A DNA stretch of 64,000 nt. Origin: Ostrinia nubilalis (taxonomy: Eukaryota > Arthropoda > Insecta > Lepidoptera > Crambidae). Shown here piece by piece: positions 45,001 through 57,000 of this stretch. The notes beneath the pieces are model-generated. The model was not told the DNA's origin. It saw only the letters and a program-made list of their open reading frames with translations, and searched no databases. The stretch spans positions 17,048,501 through 17,112,500 of the forward strand of contig NC_087090.1 of assembly GCF_963855985.1 (NCBI RefSeq), given 5' to 3'. The first letter of the stretch is position 1; each line of letters starts with the position of its first letter. A program made the translations under genes and the position numbers.

Positions 45001-48000
45001 ACTTTTATAAAAGAACAGAATAAAATCCATGCTTTACGCTTATGTTTTACGCAGAATAAGCCGTACGTTAATAATAAAACGAATTTCGCATCGCAGTCTA
45101 AAAACTCGAAACCGACACAGTCGTTTGTTTCTAATACAGCTTCTGGAGTAAAACCCAATCAACATTACTTCCAATCTCAACCGAATTCGCAAGGCTCATA
45201 CACTCCATCCGCTGTACGCAAGAATTGTCAACTTTGTAAGACGGAACCTGAACATGCCCTGTTCAAATGCAGTTATTTTCGCTCGAAAAATGCGCCAACT
45301 CGCTACTCTTTAGTGAAAAAATGTAACTTTTGCCTCAATTGTTTAGGCTTTCATAACATTAAAGATTGCAGATCTCAAAATCGTTGCTCAGTTTGCCAAC
45401 GGAAACATCACACTCTTATTCATATAGATAACTTTAACGTGAATAGACCTATGACGTCACAACAGCTGACTTGCAGCGCGACGCTTTCGCCGACCGACGC
45501 GTCCATGTCCGCGCCCGGTCCGGTCACGCCGCCGTTGCAATCGATGCCAACCAACAATGTGTCTCTCTCTGCAGTCACGCCGTCGATCGCTGATGAATCT
45601 AGTACCACGGTCTTATTACCCACCGCGTCAGTGTATACTTATGACAATAATAAGACGTGTCAAAAATTACGCGTGTTTCTAGACACAGGTTCGATGAGCA
45701 ACTTTATCACAAATAAATGTTGTGCGCGACTGAACTTAAAAGTCAATCCGCTACCTACCACTATTAAGGGCATAGGTCAGTCTGAAAGTGTGTCGCTAGG
45801 ATATGTATCTTTCACAATTGCCTCACGCTTTGATCCCAGGTGTAAATACACAATTAACGCACGCGTCATTGATACAATAACCGATTATTTACCTAATGTA
45901 AGGGTTGACATAACCCAGTTATCGCATTTACAAGGTCTTCCTATGGCTGATGACAGCTTCGATATCCCTGCTGAAATCGATTGTTTGTTAGGCAATGAGA
46001 TATTCCCGCTTCTTTTAGGTAGTAATAAAATAACTTCACCGCAATCCTCTGTCATCGCTATCGAAACCACGCTCGGATATCTCGCTATGGGACGCGCTCA
46101 GTGCTACTCAGCTCATTCACGCAATGATAATAAAGCATTCTTTTGCAATGTAGACTCGCACTCATTAGAATCACTCACGCAACGCTTTTGGGAGCTTGAA
46201 AGTGTACCTACTAAGAGACACATCAGCCCTGACGACGAAATATGTGAAAACATTTTCCAATCAACTCATTCTCGCGACGACTCTGGGACGTATACCGTTT
46301 CTTTGCCATTTAAACTCGACCCATCAGAACTCGGCGATTCTTACTTTACTGCTAGGCGTCGCTTCTATAACTTAGAGAAAAAGTTAGACTCAACTCCGGG
46401 CTTACGCACTAACTATAATGAAAATATTCAAGACTGTATCGATCGCGGTTTTCTGTCAAAAGTCGAAAACGCATCGAATTCAGAGGAAAATACTCCAAAT
46501 TATTATATACCTCATCATGCAGTATACCGACCCGTTTCAACGCATATTATTTCGATTTGATCCTGAATCACCGATTGATACTTATCAATACAATAGGGTT
46601 TCTTTTGGCGTTTCTAGCTCGCCTTACCTCGCTATGCGTGTCGTTCGCCAACTCGCTGAGGACGAGCGCGCGAATTATCCTATCGCCGCGTCTGAAGCTC
46701 AATCCTGTATGTATATGGACGATTATGTCTCATCGATGGACGGGTTAGAAAAAGCTGAACAATCTTACCATCAAATGGTTAAGATGTTCATGGCCGGGGG
46801 GTTTAAAATGGTTAAGTGGATCTCGAACAACCCTGAGCTTATAAATAAGATTCCCGATTCGCATAAAAATCCACAGCTCGTCGATTTTGACACTGACTCA
46901 GAAATTACGACAAAAATTATAGGCATGCAGTGGCAACCTAATGATGACGTTTTTCTTTACAAAATTAACTCTACTAACTCTGACCAATGCACAAAACGCA
47001 CGATTCTTTCCGCAACTGCTAGATTATTCGACCCTTTGGGTTTGCTAGGCCCTGTGACAGCGTTTCTCAAACTTTTAATTCAAGAATGCTGGCAGCGCGA
47101 ACTTGAATGGGACCAGCCAGTTCCAGACTCAATAAAAAATAAATGGAATCGGTTTGATAGTGAGATTAACAATTTATCGCAATTAAAAATATCTCGTCAT
47201 ATAGGAATCACCGCGGGTTGTCACGTCACTATCATGGGCTTCGCGGACGCCAGCGAAGTATGCTACGGAGCTGTAGTTTATGTGCGCGTGAGCTCTGATG
47301 CAGATTCACCCGGTGAAGTCTTTCTTATCGCATCCAAATCGCGCGTCGCGCCTTTAAAGAAAATATCTCTTGCGCGGCTTGAACTGTGCGCAGCGCTGCT
47401 CTTGACAAATCTTTTATTATCGGTTCGCGATAGTATAGAGAATCGTTATCCTGTTAACTCAATTTACGCATTTTCAGACTCGACTGTCACTCTCACGTGG
47501 ATACATTCTCCCGCGTACAAATTTCACATTTGTTGCGAATAGAATTACTGAAATTAATTCGAAACTCAACGCAAAAATTTGGCATCATGTTAATGGAAAT
47601 GAAAATCCTGCAGATGTAATATCGCGACCTGTAACTCCTAAAGCATTATTAAATCAATTAAATTGGTTTCACTCTCCTCAATGGACAGCTCAGCCAATCT
47701 CGCAATGGCCTATCGAGCCATTTCAAGTTTCATCTAACAGTGTTCGACTGGAAGAGAAAACTATCGCTCTTGTTTCAGAGACAAACTCTCAATCGAACTC
47801 TCACCCTTTCGATCGATTAATTGATCGCATTTCCACGTACCCAAAATTATTACGCGCTACTGTGTACGTGTTACGCTTCGCTAAAATACTACGTTCAAAC
47901 GGAGTGGTTACATCCTCTGATTTAGAACTCGCTGAACTCTATTTAGTACGCCATATACAGGCACTATTTTTTACTCAAGATATGCACGCAATTAAAAATA

Positions 48001-51000
48001 ATAAACCCTTTAACAAATCGCTTCTCAAACTTAACCCTTTCATTGACTCTGATAATATACTTCGTGTCGGAGGTCGACTCACTCACTCTCAACTCAACTA
48101 TGGACAAAAGCATCCAATCATTCTATCGCCTAAACATCGCTTCACTCAACTTTTAGTTGATTACTTTCATGTATGTAATTTACATACTGGTCCTTCACTT
48201 CTACTCAGTCTGCTTAGACAGAAATTTTGGATACTTTCCGCACGTAACTTAGTACGTCAAAGAGTGCATCAATGCAATATCTGTTTTCGTTTAAACCCTA
48301 AATCTACAAACCCTCTTATGGGCGACTTGCCATCATTTCGCGTTTCAGAAGCTAAAGCCTTTGTTTATACATCGGTCGATTATGCAGGTCCCTTCTTTAT
48401 TACTCACATTCGCCGCAGAGGTGTTAAAAGCCAGAAGGCTTATATTTGTTTATTTTGCTGTCTTACAACTAAGGCTCTACACATAGAGTTAGTTTCAGAC
48501 TTAAGCTCTGATCTATTTCTCGCCGCTTTTCGTCGATTCATTTGTAGAAGAGGCCCCGTTTCCATGATATATAGCGACGGAGGTACTAACTTCATTGGCG
48601 CTAAACGCAAGCTTGACGAAATTTACGCTCTTTTAGAATCTGACTCTCACAAAAATTATTTAAGTTCACATTTGGCTGAACAACGCATTAAGTTTCTTCA
48701 TAGTCCACCATATGGTCCGCACTTTAACGGCATCACAGAGATAAATGTTCGTTATGTAAAAACGCATCTTTATAAAGTTATTGGTCTTCAAGTGTTAACA
48801 TACGAAGAGTTCAACACTGTACTTGTACAAATAGAAGGCTTATTGAATAGTAGACCATTGTGTGTTCTTAGCTCTGACCCATCTGATATATCCGCTCTCA
48901 CTCCCAATCACTTTCTCAATATAACTCCACTGAAATTCTTACCAGTAGAGAATGTCTCTGATATTTCTGACAATCGGTTAACGCGTTATCAGTTAGTCAA
49001 TAAATTAGTGCAAAGCTTTTGGCGTCGCTGGAGTCAGGAGTATTTAACTTCTCTACAACGCCGTGAAAAGTGGAATACGGTGACCAAACCGATAGATGTG
49101 GGCTCTGTTGTTGTTATAAAAGATGACAATGCGCATCCTCTTTGTTGGCCATTGGGTGTGGTTGTGGAAGTATATCCCGGAAAGGACAAAATCATTCGCA
49201 CCTTAAAGATTCGCACTGCAACCGGTACTTATGTTCGGCCTGTAGTTAGAGTTTGTCCTCTTCCTTTACAGTAACTCAAATAATGCTTTTAACTTTAATT
49301 TTTCTTTAACTTCAATTTAACTCAACTTTAACTTTAATTTAACTCAACTTTAACGCTAATTTAACTCGTTTAGTTCTCTCTAACGCATGTTTTTTTACGT
49401 TTTTAACTTTTTTTTTACAAACGCTACTCAATCTAGAGGAAGACCTCTAGGCCGGGGGAGTTGTACGCGCCAGCATTAAAACCTCATACATTTCGAACTC
49501 ATGTCACACTATTCTATCACTCATTCTGACAGTCCTTTTTCCTATCCTCTCCCTCCCACCTTCAGTCTCGCTCTCGCATCGCAACGCGCCGCTTCGCCTA
49601 CCTATCTGGGCGTTAATACTAAATAAGTATCCAAAATAAACCAATTCAAATAAACCCAAATCGCGCGCTAAACTCATCTCAATAAAAATTCAAGTGTTTG
49701 TGAAAGTGAAAGAAGAACCAAGCTTGGACCGTCCTGTGGAGTCTGCTCAATCGAAGGTATCCCATCCCGCTCCTATCCCAATCTCCTACACTATGGGTAC
49801 TAGACAACGGATATAAACATACTTAAATACTTTTTTTTTGTAAATACATACATACTTATCTATTATACAGGGTGTCCCAAAAACAATGGATAACCCTGTA
49901 ACCATCTATAGGCCTCGCCATGGTCTCCCTAACGTCCAATTTTGACCCCAGTAAAAATATCACCGTTTTCAAGATTTTTAAGTTTTTGTGCATTTTTAGA
50001 AAATTGCCACCTGCGATTACTTTTTCTCATGCCATTTCTACAAATGAGGATACTTTTCAATCTAGTTTTTTTCCTTATCACAAGGGATAGTTGGGCTATC
50101 AAAAGAAAAGATTAAAGTTCAACAAACTAGTTTAAAAGTATGAAAATTTTAAGAAATTGCAGAGAAGAAGGAAAAATTAATTCATTGTCTTGCACTTTTG
50201 ATCAGCCGTCGTGTAAAAAAAATGTAGGAAGACCATCGTGCCCATTACCTTAAAAACTTCCTTGGTTAATTGAGATTATAAAAAGGTATCACAAGCCTAT
50301 GTATTCTGTGTTATTTTTATCTTATGGCTACTTGAATAGCAACTAGTATGAAAACTGCAAAAATGAGTTTTTCTCGTAATAGTTAAACTAGGACTGCATA
50401 GTGGCATTAAATATAAATGGATAATTTTCAGCGTAGGAATTTTAATAAAGCAACATTTTATCATCATCATCGTCATCATTTCAGCCATAGGACGTCCACT
50501 GCTGAACATAGGCCTGTACCCCAATGATTTTCATAATGACCGCTTAGTAGCGGCCTGCACCCAGCACCTTCCTGCTTACCTTTATGAGGTCGTCGGTCCA
50601 CTTTGTAAGTGGACGTCCTACGATGCGCTTTCCGGTACGTAGCCTCCACTTGAACCCTGTTGCCCCATTGGCCGTCCGTTCTGCGTTTTTGTGATTACTT
50701 AATTTTTGTTTGAAACCTTATAAATGTGCCTATAGACAGATACCCGTGATAATACACGGCTCGGAAACGTGGATTTTTTGGACAGCGTGCTATGGAAGGG
50801 GCTATGCTCGGGTTTCTTCACGAAACCAGAAATTAGGAGATCCGTAAACGAACTAAAGTCGCTGACATAGCTCGACGGATCAGCAAGCTGAAGTGGCAAT
50901 GTGCAGGGCACAGTAGTTTGCAGAACTGAGGCAGCAGGGTTAAAGTGGAGGCTACGTACCGGAAAGCGCATCGAAGGACGTCCACCTACAAAGTGGACCG

Positions 51001-54000
51001 ACGACCTCATAAAGGTAAGCAGGAAGGTGCTGGATGCAGGCCGCTACCAAGCGGTCATTATGAAATCATTGGGGTACAGGCCTATGTTCAGCAGTGGACG
51101 TCCTACGGCTGAAATGATGATGATGATGATGATAAAATGTTGCTTTATTAAAATTCCTACGCTAAAAATTATCCATTTGTATTTAATGCCACTATGCAGT
51201 CCTAGTTTAACTATTACGAGAAAAACTCATTTTTGCAGTTTTCATACTAGTTGCTATTCAAGTAGCCATAAGATAAAAATAACACAGAATACATAGGCTT
51301 GTGATACCTTTTTAGAATCTCAATTAACCAAGGAAGTTTTTAAGGTAATGGGCACGATGGTCTTCCTGCATTTTTTTTACACGATGGCTGATCAAAAGTG
51401 CAAGATAATGAATTAATTTTTCCTTCTTCTCTGCAATTTCTTAAAATTTTCATACTTTTAAACTAGTTTGTTGAACTTTAATCTTTTCTTTTGATAGCCC
51501 AACTATCCCTTGTGATAAGGTTAAAAACTAGATTGAAAAGTATCCTCATTTGTAGAAATGGCATGAGAAAAAGTAATCGCAGGTGGCAGTTTTCTAAAAA
51601 TGCACAAAAACTTAAAAATCTTGAAAACGGTTGTATTTTTATTGGGGTCAAAATTGGACGTTAGGGAGACCATGGCGAGGCCTATAGATGGTTACAGGGT
51701 TATCCATTGTTTTTGGGACACCCTGTATATAAAAGAAAGTCGTGTTAGTTACTCCACTTATAACTCAAGAACGGCTGAACCGATTTAGCTGAAAATTGTC
51801 AGGGAGGTAGTTTAGAGCCAGGAGAAGGACATATGATACTTTTTTATCCCGTTCGAAATTTAAAAAAAGTCTGCTTATTTATTGCCATTAAGGCGGAACA
51901 AAGTTCGCCGGGTCAGCTAGTTATACATAGAAAACACCCAGTCCAATACAAACAAATATGTTCATGCACACAAATGTTTGTACTATGCGGGAATCGAACC
52001 CGCTACCTCCGGAATAGTAGTCCGTTTCGAACCACTACACCAAACGGCCGACTAAAGATGGAACGCGTCTGAGTTGTGTCTGAGTTTTGTGAATAGGAAA
52101 AAATATCCCTACCCTCTTCAATGTTGACCACAATCGTCGCAATCGAAAAAACAATATTCAACAACCATACAGCAAATTAATCAGTTGCGTGCATATAGGA
52201 CTTTTCTAAGCATGGAACTTTGACCCCCTGGTCTTCACTCAAGAAATTGTTGAGATACATATAATTCACAGGAAGCCACAGCTTTCACGTCTATCTTGCA
52301 TAGTCCCGTCACTTTTATCATCAACCTACTAGATTCCTTCTTCCACGATGCGTCTCCCAATCCTTCTAGGATGCGCGCCGTGATAAAATCTTATCGATGT
52401 TTAAGATGACAAACGTATGGGCCTACGGCGTAAAATCGAAAAAATGTCGCTATAAAAGCTTATCGCAGCGCGCATCCTAGGATTCCTGGACCTGCAGAAT
52501 CGCTATTCGTAAAAAACCTCTATTCCACTGTAATCCATTGGTCAAATCCATTAATGGATTAGATTCCTCTTCTGGGTACACTTTAGTCCATCGATGGACT
52601 TGTTTCCGCATCAGAGTATACCCTAATTCATCAATGGATTTTATTCCGCTTTTAAGTACAACCTAATCCAAGAAATTTTACATAACTGTTTAAAGTTCTT
52701 TACGATGAAGCCTAGACTGTAAACTGTAGAATATGTACCAACATCTTTTATCCATACATTGGAAATACATTTTAATTCGTGATTTATTTTATTGAAATAT
52801 AAATAATATAGATATAGAAAATACGATAATCGCTAAACTCACCTACACCTCCGGAAGAGGTACTTGGTCCCGTTGGGCGGCGTGCACGTGAGCTGCAGCA
52901 GCGGGGCCCTCGGGGCCCCCGGGGCCCCCGCCGCCGGGGCCCCCGTGGCCCACACGTTGGCCAGCCCGTCCTTGGCGATGGACACCAGCGCGGTGTCGCA
53001 CGGGCTGAAGTCTAAGTCGTCCAGCTGACAAATATATGAATAAATATGAATCATAGATAAAGGTTTACTTATTTATTTGCAAAAAACATTGGGTGCATTT
53101 GTCAGAAAAAAGCACTTGGAAGCGTTTGTAAGCAAAATAAAGATCACTACGGGAGTTTTCGGCGAGGACACCTTTGCTAACTTCAATAGTGACGTGTTTT
53201 ATTCACTTTTTTAGCAGTGACAGGACAGTCCTTACCGCTTAGCGATCGTCATTTTTTTTTTAGCCAGCAAATGCCTCCATTGACACAAGTTTTTTAAGAA
53301 TGTTCCGTGCATCTACGGGACCCCAGGCGCGGATGCAGCCCTCAAAAAAGGTTATGGGCACAGTCACAGGCAAAAATTTGCAAAGTGAGAGTTGGATCAC
53401 TACATGCCCGGACAAACATACATGCCTAAAGTCGATCTTATCAATAGATCATAATTAAAACAAGCAATTAGGGTTGTGGGCATGCCCACAGTGCCCACAA
53501 CGGTGGATCCGCGCCTATTACTAAAGCACCTCTGTTTGTTCATCCGTCACAAGATTGCATTTTATGAACCGTAATAGGAATGAAAGACATTTGAATTTAC
53601 TTCGTGCAACTACGAGACACCACCATAACAACAAGTAGGCAATAAAAAAGTTGAATACCTACCTACATTACAAGAAACGTGTTTTATAAAAGGAATGGAA
53701 TTAATGTGCGAGTGCGATGATGTAGCGAAAAGAATAAATCGAGGCTCCTCGAGGTCCGATTTTGATGAAAATTAAACGACCTACATGATTATTTTAAAAA
53801 AGTTTGCATGTTTTGTTATGGCTGACAAACTGTTTTATATGCTCTGTATAGTTTGGAATGTCACTAGCATTCACGAAGCGATAGATCGCGCGTGATATGA
53901 TATCACGCGGGCGAAATACACTTGTTTTCTATAATATTGCAGTAACAGGTTGATAGCCTTGATACTGCGTCTGACTGTATTTATTATAGTATTTTTACAG

Positions 54001-57000
54001 AATAATGTAAATTTAATAACACTGAGTTATAAGCTATCCTTGGGGGAGGCCTTTGTCTAGCAGTGGACGTCTTTCGGCTGAAACGAAACGATCGAACGAA
54101 CGACCTATAAGCTTCAGGATTCTTCTATACCAAGTGAAGGCAGAGTGATCAGGGAATCGCAACGAAAATTAAAAGAAAACCATGTAACGCGCGTACGACA
54201 CCACAGACATGCCACGATAAGATGACGTTCGCACATTCAAATAAACCTAGCCTAGGCGATACACGACGCTAAATAATAATGTTACTTGTGGAATAGCAGG
54301 CTCGTGCCTCGTAACAACCAGTGCCGGATTAACTCATAAGCAAATTAAGCGATTGCTTTGGGCATCACATGTTACGGTCTCCAAAAAGAGCATCAAAGAA
54401 ATTAAAACTATTTTCCGCGAATCTAAGACCTCTAAAAGTTGTAAAAAATTTCAATTTGTAATACTTACGTAAATACACTCGACATCAAATAAATCGCACC
54501 TCCCGCGACAAGCATTTTCAAACGTATGCATCCCCACTTCCCACCAATATTGGCACCATTTAAAAGCCTAGTTCTAACAGTCATTTCACTAAAGGAAAGG
54601 TTTTTACCCCAAAAATGTGTCTTTAGAAGGATCCAGAGTCACTTCTTCAAACAATAGGTAGTTACGCTAGAGCCAACTTTTATGGCTATAAAACTGTTAA
54701 GTTGGGATTAATCGCTATCTATCTGTTAAAGAGGACACGTGAAATCATTATTTGGTTTTATAACCATAAAAATTGGTCTAATTGATCCCATAGGTGGGCC
54801 CAAAGTGAGGTATTTTTTCAAGTCACATTTATTGTCTATGTTAATCATTTATTAAGAAATTAAATGTGTTTTTCTTTAAGGATATTTATTGGGCTTTCAA
54901 ATAACACCAATATTGTTGGGGCACCATGATTGTGTCAGAAGAAAATCGTTAAAGTTCGCGTCGCGGAAGGTGCGGTTTATTTGATGTTGAGTATATTTTC
55001 TATAAAGACCGATGCTACGTTACTGGCCTTAGGCTGCGTTTCCACCAGAGATGTGCGAGGATGCGTAGCGAGGGATGTGTGTGTAAAGAACCAATACAAT
55101 CGCTTCATCTACCGAGGTGAGCTCGTCCTCGTCGTCGCACATCCTTGGTGGAAACGCAGCCTTAATCACACACACATGCACAAATTCACATGCCAGCTGC
55201 GCTGGTGAGATAAGCTGCACCTCTCTTTAATTTAAGACCACATTTATTGTACCACATTATCTCTGTGAATAAATAATCTTTGAATCCGGCATTGGTTACA
55301 ACCTGTTATGGTCTAAGTTACCTCTTTAGTGTGTCCCTCCAGCACATACAGCAGCTCCATCTTGGGGAAGGCCCAGACGCGGACCTTGCCGTCGATGCCG
55401 CCTGTGGCCATCAGCTTGCCGTCGTGGCTGATGCGCACCACCCGCTGCAGCGGGTCGTCTCTGCAACCCGTACATCAGATATACTTATGCTTGATTTCCT
55501 TTTAGGCTGACATCGGTGACCGACGTCAGCGGCGCGCACGATTACACACTAGTTCTATGTAATCATTAGACTTAGGCACCGAACAAAATGAACAATTACT
55601 AAATCCTTTATATTGTTCGGTGCTTAAACTCTAGACTCTATTCAATTGATTTTTGTGTTTACTAGTGTAACCCTAACATTGCAAAAAGAAATGCTGTGTA
55701 TACCTGTAATTGAGGTCATATACGTATCATGTGTTAAACCATGTTAAAATGTATGAACTGTATTATGTATGTGACTTTGTTGGTGTACCTAATAAATAAA
55801 TAAAATAAATAAAAATCATCTGCCGCTGACGACGGCGTTGCAGTGCGGTGTTTCATAGAACATTGTGTTTATTCGTACGCTCGACCGATGTACGCGACCG
55901 ACGTCAGCGTAGGAGGAAATCAAGCCTTAAGGTTCGGCCAAACCAACGCGTGAAAGCCTGCGTGCGCGATGGTGATGGCGATCAGATGTCGTGTTGGTTT
56001 GGCCCAAGCTTTACACTACATAGTAGGACCTGGTTTCCACCAAAGAGGAGTGGAATAAGACGAGAGGAGAGATGTGTTTGAAAACAACTCCTTAATAGGG
56101 GCTGGGCGATGTGAAACGTAATGTGACATGTCTGCATACAAAATTAAACGTGATATTGCTATGGTGTAGTGCATTAAAAAGGTTGGACCATATTTGTGCA
56201 GTGCTGCGTAAGGCCCGGTTTCCACCAAGGCTTTCTCCACCTTGAGATGTGTCGGGCGGACGAATTTTTCTATACAATTTGACAACGGCGGCGGCGCGTA
56301 GCATAGAAGAGATGTGGAAATAATGAAATCTGATTTGTTATTCAAAACTATTCTCTGCTCCGCTCCACCTTGGTAGAAACTTGGTAAAAACTTGGGCCTT
56401 TAAATCGCACTGCACGGCGCGGCGTGGCATAAGGCGTCAAAATATTCTTGTAGTAATTTAGTATGGCGTGTATCGCATAGAACAGGAGCCATAGCGCAGT
56501 GCGATAGGCGAAGTTACGTGTAGCTAATTGAAACACAATCTGAACTATACCTAAATATGTCCCAATAACGCGATACCCATTTAAACCCTATATTTTTGAC
56601 CACTGTATACCAATCCCCGGTTTTAGTCAATCTTTGATAACTTATTAATTAATTTATTAATGAAATTAAAAGTGTTTACATATTGCATACTGCCAAATGG
56701 AGCCACCCAAATAAACAAAAAACAATTTACATAGAACTTAATGTTGCAAGTAGAAAAACCCAAACAATGTATGATTTTTTTGGCTTGTTTATAATTTTAT
56801 AGCATGCATCACATGATAGTAGCTAAATCTAGATTATAGAGAGCCCATAAATATTGATATTTTCTCTTTTGTATGGCTTGTTAATAAATTCATGAATATG
56901 GCAGCAAAAACTGCATACTGTTGCATGTTTGTGAATGCCACTTAGTCATGTATGAAAACAATGATCTTTTTAACACACTTTTTATCAACATATTTTCTGG

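Larger units (their letters stand above)
43469..49790 (+). mobile_element. BEL/Pao LTR retrotransposon, defective pol, identical LTRs
   Basis: 6.3-kb element, antisense to PREB in its intron 4. Bounded by 329-bp LTRs (TG...CA) and a 5-bp target duplication ctatg (43464-43468 and 49791-49795). Order: LTR, primer-binding site, Gag with DUF1759 region and zinc knuckles, aspartic protease, reverse transcriptase, RNase H, integrase, purine tract, LTR. This gene order and the DUF1759 type of Gag define BEL/Pao. Pol is split into three frames, so it cannot be autonomous. Confidence 0.95.

Noticed and set aside
51980..52053. A minus-strand tRNA gene
   Set aside because: The acceptor arms do not pair well and it is fused to a SINE body.
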